From Cyathus striatus (Eukaryota > Basidiomycota > Agaricomycetes > Agaricales > Nidulariaceae), in NCBI GenBank assembly GCA_025738555.1, contig JAOVFP010000006.1, positions 5,642,001 to 5,706,000 on the forward strand: DNA of 64,000 nt. The letters run 5' to 3'. The position numbers and the translations under genes were made by a program. Under the pieces are notes generated by a model. It was not told the origin of the DNA and made no database searches. It saw only the letters and a list, made by a program, of their open reading frames with translations. Positions 20,633 to 32,142 of this stretch are shown one piece after another; the stretch's first letter is position 1; each line of letters starts with the position of its first letter.

Positions 20633-20979
20633 ATGTCTTCCACCCCCGGCTCTCGTAAGTGATATCACAATTATTCTCTTCGCTCATCTCATGTGTGGTA
20701 CAGATTATAGGAACGAGTTAAATACTCAGGCTTTTCAAATACGTGGCATAAAAATCGTCTACGAATGTAATATGGATGGGCCACAACATGCACCCAGCTG
20801 GAGTGCTCGTTGTCTCCGTAGGTGTTAATTCTTTCAAAATTACGCCTCAATTTCAAACATTTTCTTGTACGACAGTCGATGGAGTGGTGTGGGGTGTAAG
20901 CGGTCCAGGAACATTTCGCACGAAGAACGCTGCAAAGGAAAGCGCTGCTCACCATGCTCTTACTGCATTGCTTCAGTAG
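20633..20979 (+). CDS. Stand-alone dsRNA-binding domain protein, 79 residues, three exons
   Basis: Exons 20633-20654, 20704-20817 and 20876-20979 with introns of 49 and 58 bp, all GT-AG and in phase. Nearly the whole product is one double-stranded RNA-binding motif: an N-terminal helix (YRNELNTQAFQIRG), strand IKIVYEC, the DGPQHAPSWSA loop, strand VVWGVSG, then GPGTFRTKNAAKESAAHHAL as the second RNA-contacting helix (typical GxG...KxxAKxxAAxxAL pattern, with R/K at the contacts). Such proteins bind duplex RNA in RNAi, editing or antiviral roles; a single free-standing domain gives no more precise clue. The GT at the second intron is inside a longer open frame, which hides the first exons from simple ORF calls. 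Confidence 0.82.
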
Positions 20980-22027
20980 CGGGGTTGATTAGAAATGGAT
21001 ATAGAGATATGTTTCATGAAGTTCCAATTGGGGGACTCTTTGTATATTCCGTAATTATAAGTCGGAGGTAAAGTACGTGAGTATACGTTATCTGGAAGAT
21101 TTCCTGCACGTGGCGCATAGGAGAAGAAAGTAACCTAGCCAAGATGATTGAGTGGTTACATGTCGGTGGCTAGCGATACACTATAGTCAACATTCGATTA
21201 AACCATGACCGCATCCTATGGACAGCCGTGCCTATGAAACAGATCGTCCTGGAATCAAACACTCACTGGTACATTCCCAACAAGACTGAATAAGATCGAG
21301 GCGCTGCGAGCGCCTCGCATGATTAGTACAGTAATACTGTCCCGTTTCGCTCCCATGAGTCTCATGCTGCTCCAACTGAACTTGCATACATAATTGTATA
21401 AAATGGGGCCAACCGAGTATAATCGCACCAAAGGGTTAGGAGCGGCCTGTGGGGAGGTGACATCCGATAACATGAAGCACCTCGACACCGCCTGAGAAAT
21501 GTATATTTGCGCACGTAACGTGGAGAGCAGACGCATAAGGAAAGTCGAGAAGCAAGATAGAAGATAAAAAAATACAACGGCAGAAGCCCTCGAATAAATA
21601 CGTCGATAACGCAAGTAATTGAGTTCGGGATAACATACCTAAGCTCAGACGCTAGTAGCAGCCGCCCATGACGTTCGTGACAACGTCACATTGTCACAAC
21701 TCAGGGAAGGAAAACCCCTCAAGGCTCATTGTACCTCTATTGGCCTAGTGCAAGTTAGTCACTTGAACCATAATAACTAAAAAAACAACTAGCAGTTAAC
21801 CCGTGCTTTAATTCGTACGGGATAATGATAAATGTAAATAAGGTATGTTTATATGTAGTGATAAGCAAAGAAGTACATGTTTGCTTCAAAGTGGGACAAC
21901 GAAATATAAAGTATATTTATTGCTTAGTAGTGATAAGTACAGAAAACATTTTTAGCTCTGCTTGGACGAACCAGCAGAGGGAGGTTGAACTTGAAGAGAT
22001 TTTTTGGCTGGTGCAGTAGAGGTTGGA
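20980..22027. other. Intergenic, no gene recognised
   Basis: Short overlapping ORFs only (for example 21255-21614 minus, hydrophobic but with no splice context). Confidence 0.45.
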
Positions 22028-22330
22028 CTACCATACGACCACTTGTGCTGACCAGTTGAAGACCCTGAGGAGCAAATAAGTGAGTACAGAAAGAGAACGA
22101 CTGGCAACAGGCACGATACTTGGTTCTAAAAATTTAGGTGGGAACATATTGACAAGTTGGACCGTTGCTGCCCCATGATATTCAACCATGTCTAGTGTGG
22201 CGATATAACGGTGAATAGCGTGGGATGCAGGGTCACAATCGGCATTTACCAAAGTTCCCGCAACGAAAACAAAATACTTAAAATAGAAATTCCAAATACA
22301 ATCGTAAGACTCAAATCCCGAGATGCGATT
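22028..22330 (-). CDS. Coding-like fragment, possibly membrane protein
   Basis: A minus frame stays open over about 100 codons with YDCIWNFYFKYFVFVAGTL, then NADCDPASHAIHRYIATLD and QLVNMFPPKFLEPSIVPV, and a hydrophobic end near LSVLTYLLL before a possible splice site. The sequence looks like protein rather than chance. Neither end is defined and no family was recognised. Confidence 0.35.
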   Translation of the reverse strand, partial: NRISGFESYDCIWNFYFKYFVFVAGTLVNADCDPASHAIHRYIATLDMVEYHGAATVQLVNMFPPKFLEPSIVPVASRSLSVLTYLLLRVFNWSAQVVVW

Positions 22331-22434
22331 TCAGTACGTTCGGGGGTGCAATTGTGTCGACCAACCCTCCTGGTGTCTCGTCCTCTGGGCAGACATCCCG
22401 AGTTTATATTATGATCGCCGGCACTATCGTACAC

Positions 22435-24300
22435 GTTATTACATTATACTCACTTACTTCGTATTTCACCTTACTCTTAGGTAGACGCTACAATGTTGCG
22501 ACATATGGTCTTCCATCACTGACATAAAATACAGGATTTTTTTTTAAAAAAAATCCAAATTTAGATCAAGTTAAAAATAGATCAAGTTAAACTCGGTTCT
22601 CGTTCACGCGTCAAAGTATTCAAAGTCAAGATATTCAATTAATTGTATCCTAATTAATTCCCAATGAATCCTATTTGATCTTCGGACAATTCTGCGGCAC
22701 GTTTACAAGGTAGTGCTGTGTCAGCGTCCAGGCGGCGGTCAGCCAATCGTGCGCGTAGCCCAGCGCGCCCCCTTTCTGCAACGAGCGCTCGTTTGAGCGT
22801 CCGAGCATTTACCTTCCTAATCGGGTAATCAGCTGATGCGGCAGCGTCAGAGCTGGTTCACTGCTTCCTTGAATCTTTGAGGTACCTGTTCTTCGTCCGT
22901 TCTTCTTCCTTTCCCCGCTCGCGCTCCCCTCTCTCCTCGTCTCGGTCTCGTCTATTTCCATTCAAATAAGTCTCATGCCTTAGAGTCTGGTCTAGGGTCT
23001 CTGCAAGTTATCCCCTGCTCTGGTGTCTCTACGCGCTGTATCGCGTTCCGATAGGTCAACAATTACATTGTCTGTTCTGTGTTTCTGGTACTCGTGCGCA
23101 GGATGAAACGTTGTTTTAAAGGTGAAGTGTTTATGTTTTGGCTCAACCGTGACCACAAATGTATAGTGCACTTCACAAAATGGAAATCAGTGCCCATACG
23201 TGATGCCACACCACCGGATCTGCACCGTTCTGGAACACCGTAACGCTCGGACCACCTCGAGAAACGCCGACGCGTCTTACTAGCTGCTCTTTCACCACGT
23301 TGTTCCTCTCCAGTCAAAACGCGGTTTCTCATCCACTCGACGTTCCAGATCTTCTCTTCTAGTACAAGCGTACAAGTTTCGACTGTTTCGACTTCTAGTA
23401 CCATGTGAAGCTAGCAAACCTTACAGGCGCGGTGGAACACCGAACTCTGGAATGGGAATGGAAGCTTAGTCGCTGCATTTGTGCATACCTTACTACCCCC
23501 GCCTGCTGTTATGTATAACAAGAGGACTTATAGATGCAAGTCGAGACGCGTGGGATCCACTATCGCCTCTGACATTGCCTACCTCAACGTCTTCGATACC
23601 TCTATCTACGTGTACGCCTGCACTGCTGTTTGTACGGAAACATGGGCGATACCGGTGTTGGTGCTTGTGTACTGAAGGAACATTGTCGTTGGTGAGATTC
23701 TGAGGGTTTGAGGGGCGAGACGTAGAGGAGGGAAGAACGTGGGTCTATTTCTTTCGCTTACTCTTTCCCCTAGCTTCATCGTTTAATCTATTTTTCTCTC
23801 CCCTCCGTCTCTTCCTCTAGACATTCCTAATCTTCCTTACTCCGCTATCCACCCCCCCTCTTACACCGACAATGAATTAACGGCTACATCTATAGAACAC
23901 GGATGTGTATCATCGACGATCGTGCATGTCGTTTTCTCTGGAGTGTCCGTTGAATGAGATAGAGACCATTGTTCGTGAGAAGGAGAGCATGGTAAAATTT
24001 GAAGAGAAATTTATTATAGACGGTGGTCATTACTATAAGCCTTCTCTTCTTGAGAAGACGAAATGTCCTGTGGGCGAGAAACGAAAACAGTATATTTCTG
24101 ATAGTAATGCGACATATTGAGCCGAATAATGAGCTAGCATGTTGATTTCTCTTTGATTTTGTTCTATATTTACGTACGTCGTAATATAGTTGAATTTCGA
24201 ACAATTTCGCAATACCCCTATTTGCTTCTTCACTTCATCCAATTATGCACCATAGTCTGGACTATTTAAGTCCGCCTTTGTTTGAACTTTCTACAGTCCA
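22435..24300. other. Long intergenic stretch
   Basis: AT-rich to about 22700, then CpG-rich and pyrimidine-rich to about 23100, which may be part of an LTR but lacks a partner copy. Two ORFs at 23479-23703 overlap on one strand in different frames. Nothing here is firm. Confidence 0.45.
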
Positions 24301-24970
24301 TCAACACTGCCCAGGTTGTTGAGCAGAGGGATTCAGACGTAAGGCCACTTTATTTATATATTCTTCCAAGAGAGACATATTATCAGAAAGCTGTTTGATG
24401 AAATCCTCGAGTCTCTTGATTTCATTGGTTGGTTCCTTATTGGATAGCTGTTCGACAGTATCCTTGAGTCTCTTCATTATATAGTCTGATTTAATTAAAC
24501 TCTGCTTTTGCTTACAACCCACCAACACTGCCCGGGTTGTTGAGCAAAATGATTCAGACGCAAAGCCCACTTTATTGATATGCTCTTCCAAGAGAGACAT
24601 ATTATCAGATAGCCGTTCGACGGGATCTTCGAGTCTCTTGATTGCGTCGGTTGGTTCCTTATTGGATAGCCGTTCGAAGGCATCTTCAAGCCTCTTCCGA
24701 ATTGCATCGGTTGGTTCCTTGGTATATCCGCCGGATGAACCAGCAGCTTCTTGAACTTGGTGTCTGGCACTCCAATTCCAGGTAGTCCATGTTGCTCTTT
24801 TCTCACTCGTAGTCAAAGTCGGATTTATCTTGTTAGGCTCATGCTGCTTAGCATTCTCTGGAAACAGTTAGTTCTGAGATACTCTTAGAATAATCCCAAT
24901 AGAATCTGACTGACTCCATATCACGATCAGCGATTTGGGTATGATTCTCTTGAACTTCCTTTGACGACAT
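24301..24970 (-). CDS. Coiled-coil protein with internal duplication, 200 residues
   Basis: Exon 1 is 24925-24970 (start MSSKEVQENHTQIAD) and exon 2 is 24301-24857. The 67 bp intron has a GTGATA donor, a CTAAC branch motif and a TTTCCAG acceptor. After a Thr/Trp-containing head, the protein holds two copies of a roughly 60-70 residue module: KRLEDAFERLSNKEPTDAIK ... LSDNMSLLEEHINKV, then KRLKDTVEQLSNKEPTNEIK ... LSDNMSLLEEYINKV. Heptad-like spacing of Leu suggests a coiled coil. The repeat is also clear in DNA (about 24301-24500 against 24520-24720), so it is a recent tandem duplication. No function is known to me. Confidence 0.65.
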
Positions 24971-27144
24971 GGGATAGTGATAGTGAGCGAGTTTACGCGA
25001 CTAAAAATAGAGGTTGTGTAATGGTGTGGACTGTGGTACACAAGTAAACAATGGGGGATACTGATATGTTGTTTAGGATAACTGGCAGTCTTATGTATTG
25101 GTAGTGTCGGTTTCTAGAACAATCCTTACGTGTACCATGATAGCGACTCGCCACAACTTATAGTACCATTATACAATAGCGTAGAGAAATTACCCACATA
25201 TACACTGGTTTTTAAACCGCATTTAACGCTACAGAATACACGTTTGTTCCAAATCATTCCACAAGACTCCACAAGTTATAAATGACGTTCACAACGCTCT
25301 TTGTTACCGTGTACCATACAATGCCTCGTAGAACTTGTATTGGGAATTTAAATCTGTACACCACCGTTCCTAATTAGTCGAGATTCTTGTATTAAAATAG
25401 GTCAGTGCCCCGTAACTGGAGTTCTTGTCTAATTCTGACTCGCTACATGCGGTTCAGTTTGTGGCGCTAAAGGAAAGTCCAACTGCCTGTTGTAATCATA
25501 AATATACGTATATAAAACAAGAAATGAAATGTTGAGTTAAGTACGTAAGGGCATTGAGCTCTTATTTTTCAAGGCTGGGATAACGAGTTTAACAGAAGGA
25601 ACTTATGTCCTAGGAATTGTTGTCCAAGTCTCGTCTTTATCACTGTGTTTACTGTACAGATGCCAACGATCACGTGGTGTCCCAAGTGGGAAACGTATGA
25701 CAGTTTTGGTGCTCGTCCGCGTCCTGCCACTGACAACCACTGGACCTAGCTGCTCACTCGTCCTCAAGGCCTAAGGCCTAAGTCCCCACCTTCAACTATC
25801 ATATTATAACTACTGCTCTAACGAGCTGGCGTAACCCTGTCTCCGACTTCAACGCACATCTGGTACCGCAACAACTACTGCCAGGACGAACAGTAGCATT
25901 TGGACACGTATGAGCTGGCCTCAGCTTAGCAAATTCGAACGTCTTGTTCGTGGTTCCTTCTGCTCATGGGATCGAGTTACAATTCGCGTTAGGCGACGAG
26001 AGCTATGTCTCTTGTAGAGGGGTGGGTGCATAGAGCGTGGGGGAGGAAATGGAAACGCATCGTCGGGCGTCGAGTAGTGCAGGAGTGGTGACAGAGAAGG
26101 CTACAGTGATCTCGACCAGTGCTACTTAGTAAATGGCACATTCCATTTGGATTCATGATAGTAAATCTGCTGTGTAAAGGTGAGTACTGTGCTTTCTCTT
26201 TTCCAGTTTCTCTTTCGGTCGTTGCGAATCGGGGAGCTGTGTGCTTGGGTGACTACGCTACGAGCACCTGTCGTCATGCATGGACTACATAGGATTCCTT
26301 TTCTAATCACGTATTATGGGGTCGATGCTTGGTCGATTCGTTGTTCTAGATGTGGCGTTAGACGGTACCTATGTACGGAAGAATCGTGGTCGAACTACTT
26401 GGGCAGTGTTACGCTTGAATGGGTCGGATGAGTTGCACTCCTTAGCGCAAAATTATTTGGATTCAGCTGCACTAGCAGCGTTATGTGGAATATGATGGGT
26501 CGAGGCTGTTTGACTGGAGTTATGTGGGATGCGCAAGGATGGTTATCTGAGGGATCGTATCGGGCCGTATAATTACTCAGGCTGAAGGCCTGCCGGCCAC
26601 CCTCGTTGATGTTCTTTGGTGTAGGGAGTGCCGGTGTGTGGTTGTGCATCTTATAGTGGGGAGGTCTTAAAAGCCGAATCGACGTGTAGTGCACTTACTC
26701 CTGGTGCTCTAGTGACGTTGTTCTCTCTTCTCAGTACATGTTTTTTCATCAGTGCGACAAGCACTAGAATTTGGACATATAGGAAGCAGATTCGAACATC
26801 TCGTTCGTGGTTTCTCGCCGATTTCGACTTTTCTGGTTATACCTATGACTTTTCCTGTTTGTTATTCTGTGTTTGCGATGTAATTTCGAGGTTATGTGAG
26901 TGAAGAGAATAGGTGAGCTACATATGGGTGGCTACTTGTTATCTTGGGAGGGACCTTCTTGCGACTACATAGGGTCCACTTTCAAATAATGTACTATGTG
27001 GTGTTCAACCACATCACCTCTGGTGTAACCCTGTGCCCCGCTCTTACATATTCTGTGCGAGATGTTGCACTCGAGCTTATCAAAACTCAGCTGCTAGTGC
27101 TGGGCTGTATATCCGTGTGGTGTAGGACGGTTTTTAGGATGTTG
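24971..27144. other. Intergenic with diverged local duplications
   Basis: No gene recognised. Similar phrases recur about 670 bp apart (GACTACATAGGR...ATTATG near 26283 and 26959) and near 25930 and 26790 (ARATTCGAACRTCTYGTTCGTGG), and some again at about 31960. This suggests old segmental copies into which the hAT element later inserted. Confidence 0.5.
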
Positions 27145-28643
27145 GGCTAACGTAGTGTTGCCGTTCGCTCGGCTCGAAAGCCACGAGCCGACGAGCCAAG
27201 CCGAAAATCAGCGGAGCTGAGCAGCTATTACGTGAGCGGTGTTTTGACAGCTCCAGCTCAGCTAGGAACCGCTAATGTCCAGCTACGAGCTCGCTTAGCT
27301 GCCGCTCAGTCACCCCTTTGGACTCAATCATACGATGGAGTCACTCTACGTACCTGTACATGCACTCAACCTGTACCTACTACCTAAAGCATTGAAAATT
27401 GACATCTGAGGTAACAGGTTCCGTGCACCATTGAATTTCGATGTATATACTTAACTCCATAGTGTACGTACATATCTCAAATGATACTCTTTGATGCAAG
27501 CAACCTCGAGAATCCCAAGAAAGAACCTGGTTGCAATCAAGAAAAGATAACTTCACAATTGATTTTTCAGTCTGCTATCTATGGCCTGCCTCATGTTGAA
27601 ATATGACTCAGAGGCCCAGCCTCAGGTGCTGAGCCCGTTAACAATATGTCAAAAATAATTGGCATTGTAGAATGTTAAGTACCGTTTATTGGTATTGATT
27701 CATACCCATTGACTTTGATAATGTATTCAGTTCACTATTCTTGCAGCGTGTTTCATGATGGTGGCCCGATGGTTAGTGGAATGTATTGAAATGCACCAAT
27801 CCTTTCAGCTGCGGGGACAGGGTTTCATGGGATTAACTGCGCACTGGATTGGCACTAAACAGATACAGACACCTCACGGACCACAGTACATTTTGAGTAT
27901 GCGTGCCGAACTTATTGGTTTTCATCGTGTTCCTGGCCATCATGATGGACTAACATTGGCCAAAGCTTTTATTCATGTTCTGGATCGCGTAAATATGGCA
28001 TCCAAGGTACAGTATATATAATTATATTCTTTTGCTACAACTTACTACCTACATGCTATCATTACAGCTTGGTTGGGTAACGCTTGATAATGCTTCTAAT
28101 AATGATACATTTATGACACAGCTTGAACATGACTTGAAGGGTAGAAGAATTGCATTTAATCGTGTTGAACGCCAAATACGGTAAGTCAATTAAATCATGT
28201 TTATATTGTTACAATAACTTTAATCATTCGCTCAGTTGCTTCCCACACATTGTTAACCTTACATGCAAGGCAGTAACAACAGCTATTTCAAAGCTACCAT
28301 TTGCAGATCCTAATGAAGACATTGATATTGATGACTTGTCTTGTATTGAGCAACTTACTGGAGATCCAATCGCTAAGTTGCGGATATTAGTATGAGTGGT
28401 ATGTTTATTATTGCTTAAAAATTTATTACATTGAACTACTATCAATAATACTAATAGATACGTGCATCTCCTATTCGAAGACAGAGTTTTTCGGAGATTT
28501 GCATATTAATATACGACACAGATTTACAACTCCTACGTGATGTGGAAACACGCTGGTCATCAACCCTGTTGATGATCGAGAGAGCAATTGGGCTTCGATT
28601 GGCAAGTGCTATTTCATAATTTCTAATCAGCAATCAAAAAACT

Positions 28644-30383
28644 ATGGAAAGCCTAATGACCACGCTCAAACGCATCAATTATAATTGAGCTCCGGTGTCC
28701 GGCACCGTGGCTTCTTGATTAGATATTACAATCTCTGTTTCGGAATTTTACTTAAGCGAGACTGTGTGCTTACTAACTGAAGCGTGGTCGTCCGGTATGC
28801 GGTACGGCGGTAACTATACGCGCTCAAGCAATTATTTATTTCTTTACAGTAAATAGAATAATTTACCTATAAGTATGAGCTTTGATATAAGTATTTGTGA
28901 GATATATGAACCGAGATGTAACTAATTATTTCGTTGCGGTAAAATAGAATAATATACCTATTAGCTTCACTATAAATATTTATAGACTATGAGATGAACC
29001 AACAATGTAAGCGATACTTGGCAGCACTCATATTAAGTGAACCGAATGCTTGTTACAATGTCCTTCAGCCTGTCCGAGTCTCAAGTTCAAATAATTTACG
29101 TTGATACGAGCAGAGGATGGCTCATATTACATGGGAGGTGTTATAATGAATTATTGCCTGACCTAATGCAGTCTGTCTTATGTTAAACACCAGCATGGAA
29201 TATAGATTGAAGTAGAACAAGTAAAAACCACCATAACAAAGAAGGTTATATAGACATGATAGCAGAAAGCACAAAATCGAAGTAGAATTAGTTAGGACAA
29301 GTAATACACGTCAGGGTGAAGTAGAGGGTACAAAAACGAAAGAATATTGAAGTAGAGCAAGTATAATACTCCAGAGATTGAAATAGAACACCAAAGGAAG
29401 CTTATTGGCTATAGGAATGGAGTAAACTATAAAAGAGCGATGCAGACGATGCAAAGCATAGAGCACAGAGCTTAAGTATGACACAGGGAACATTATATAT
29501 AAGCAGGCGTCTTATAGAGGACACATGACAGAGAGCACAAGAACAACCTACAGAGTAATGTATAATAGCAGAGACTTTATAGACGACCCACAGAGAACAA
29601 TAGCCACTCAGAGAACATTATATAAAAGCAGAGACCCCAAGGATAATCCAGATAGCAAAAGAAAAACCCACGGGGGTGTGTGTAATAGCAGAGACCTTAC
29701 AGAGGAACTACAGAGCACAATAACCACCCAGAGAGTATAATATAAAAGCAGGAATGTCACAGACGATCTAGATAGCACAAGAACAACCCAAAGAGCATTA
29801 TAGACCTTAAAGTCGATCCAGAGAGTACAAGAACATTCCAGAGTGTATAAAATAAAAGCAGAGACTTAAGAATGAATCTGAGAGTACATGAACACACAGA
29901 GAGTATTATAATAGCAGACACATTAACGACAACCCAGAGAGCTTAAAAACGAATTTGAGATCTCAATAATGGATCAGATCGCTTATGAAAAAGCCAGAGG
30001 GTACTCAAGAGAAGTGGAAAGTTAGAAACAAATTTGCGAGCTTAAGTATGATAAACTTTCCCAAATTCACATTGGTAAAACGGCCCCTACATTTGTTGAA
30101 GACGAGGGGCATACAATCACTTCCGTGCATCCAATTCGACTACAAATTCACCTCAGTAAGATAAATTATTCTATTTACTGTAAAGAACCAAATAATTGCT
30201 TGAGTGCATATAGTCACCATCATACCGCGTACCGGACGACCACACTTCAGTTAGTAAGCGCTCAGTCTCGCTTAAGTAAAATGCTGAAACAGAGATTGTA
30301 ATATCTAACCGAGAAGCCGCAGTGCTGGACACCAGAGCTCAATTATAATTGATGTGTTTGAGCGTGGTCGTTAGGCTTTCCAT
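28644..30383. mobile_element. Nested non-autonomous element with 232 bp TIRs, TSD AAAAAACT
   Basis: Inverted arms at 28644-28875 and about 30152-30383 match over some 230 bp (start ATGGAAAGCCTAAYGACCACG). AAAAAACT flanks both ends (28636-28643, 30384-30391). No transposase is readable. The interior holds a roughly 60 bp minisatellite. Each arm has its own inner inverted pair (GACCACGCT / AGCGTGGTC), so the arms can fold on themselves. Long TIRs with an 8 bp TSD do not fit a typical hAT; the superfamily is left open. Confidence 0.9.
29470..29960 (+). repeat. About 60 bp minisatellite inside the nested element
   Basis: Roughly eight diverged units built on CAGAGAGCACAAGAACAACC, then AGAGTATAATATAAAAGCAG and AGACCTTACAGACGATCC. 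Confidence 0.75.
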
Positions 30384-32142
30384 AAAAAACTGACAGATGC
30401 TTGACAGGCAATCACTAGGTTTATCACATTACCTGAATTCGGTCTCACAGGGTATCAGTTGAGTGATTCAGACTGGAAAGCACTAGAAATATTTCGTGAT
30501 ATCCTATCGGTTTGATCTTTTATTGGTTGTATTATGAATTAGCAGGCTAATGACATTATCAGATTCCTCACACATTTCAGCAAGAACTATCAGCAGAGAA
30601 GACACCTACCTTATGTGATGTAATTCCTGCATTTAAAGGTATGGGGGTCATTTGGGAAGAACATCAATCTGCAAGCCAGGACACATCCAGTATTGTTCAA
30701 ACTGGACTAGACAAGCTTAATCATTATCTTGAGCGTACCGAGCTTGTCCCAGCCTATGTACTTGCTCTAGGCCAGTGTCATTCATATTTATTAGTCGTTA
30801 TCTTTACTAAATTTTATTATAGCTCTCAACCCCACAGCAAAACTCAACTGGTTTATTGAGAATGCGCCAGAAAAGGTGCAATGGGCAAAGGATATTCTCA
30901 CTCGTGAGGTAAGCATTCTAATTTATGGTATAGGGTTCTCAGAAATACTAATACTCATCATTTTCTCGCTAGCTGACACCTTACTATGTAGCTATTGCTG
31001 CTCAACGTAACAAGGTTGATAATCCTCCTTTTCATCACTGAGACATGCCAAACCACCAACATACATTACCTGTGGCTGTTACGTTGGCAGGTACCAATAT
31101 ATGGGCAAGCAAACTGCTTAAATTAAAGTCCGGTAAATCTATGAAGTCACTTCCCACACTTGAAGCAGAGATAGATTCATATCTTCTTGATGGCCAGACC
31201 AGGACAAGTACTCTTAGCTTTTGGCAGGTAGGAAAAAACTTTATTTACTGGATAACTAGCTGATACTGATATTCCAATCAGGAAAATCAACTTCGTTACC
31301 CAACATTCTTTGCAGCTGCCATGGACATATTGCCTATCCAAGCATCAGCAGTGCCATGTGAACGTGTTTTCTCCTCTGGAAAGGAAACCATAACGCCACA
31401 TCATAACCGCATTTCACCTGACCTCATGGAAGCACTACAAATGATGAAATTCACTCTTCGCAGTGGTCAATCACTAAATTTTACAGCTGGTATGAGCAGG
31501 GATGAAGAAATAACAACTCTTGAAAGCTTAATAGATGACGATGACACTGCTTTAGTTATTTAAGAATGATTTATAAGATATATCTACTTCGTACTTATAC
31601 ATGATTGCATACAGTAGATATCTCTTGTGTATCAATGTAATTAATTGATTTGCCACCCACGAGCTATTGGCTTAGCCGAAGCTGAGCAGTAGCCATGGTT
31701 AACAAGCCGAGCGAAAGTGACGCTGCTTGTGAGCTGAGCCACAGACTGTTCCTGAGCCACTGTAACTGAGCCAAGCAGAGTGGAACCGAGCGGCGGCAAC
31801 ACTAGGCTAACGTCATGACGCACGTAAATGTCTAACTGGGAGATTGTGTCCGTATAGCTATGGCCTCTCGTTCATCTTCGTCAGTGTTGCGAGTGTTGAA
31901 TCTATATTCATCGTTGTACATTTGCTTTGAACAAGAGGTCTTCTCAGCCAAATCGAAATGTTGTATATTAGATCCTGGTGCTCTACATTGTTCTCACTTC
32001 TCGGTATATGCCCTATTCGTACTTGCTGGGTTAAAAGGCACCTGTTAGACTCATCAATGTATGCACTGCTAAGTCTGTCTTTCCCGCTCTGTTATACTTT
32101 CACATAATTATGGATCCAAAAGTGAGCAATTGTCCAATAGTT

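Larger units (their letters stand above)
27755..31563 (+). pseudogene. hAT-family transposase, decayed and interrupted
   Basis: The spliced remains run in order: FMGLTAHWI (27755-28006), LGWVTLDNASNN (28068-28180), CFPHIVNLTCKAV (28236 on), IRASPIRRQSF and LLRDVETRWSSTLLMIERAI before the nested insertion, RFITLPEFGLTGYQLSDSDW after it, then LERTELVPAYVLAL, and the C-terminal dimerisation domain FFAAAMDILPIQASAVPCER with VFSSGKETITPHHNRIS to 31563. These are the RNase H-like and hATC parts of the family. The N-terminal zinc-finger region is missing, and a TGA sits in the segment just after the nested element. It cuts and pastes DNA when intact; this copy is dead. Confidence 0.88.
27153..31804 (+). 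mobile_element. hAT transposon with 8 bp TSD, carrying a nested element
   Basis: The ends are TAGTGTTGCCG...GCTCGG on the left and its complement CCGAGCGGCGGCAACACTA on the right. GGCTAACG lies directly outside both ends (27145-27152 and 31805-31812). An 8 bp TSD is the hAT hallmark, and a hAT transposase lies inside. Without the nested element at 28644-30383 the unit is about 2.9 kb. Confidence 0.93.

Noticed and set aside
22718..23062. CpG-rich TG...CA block that resembles an LTR
   Set aside because: No second copy, no TSD and no clear PBS; kept only as a remark in the intergenic entry.
28644..30383. The nested element as a hAT MITE
   Set aside because: The 8 bp TSD fits hAT, but TIRs of over 200 bp do not; superfamily left open.
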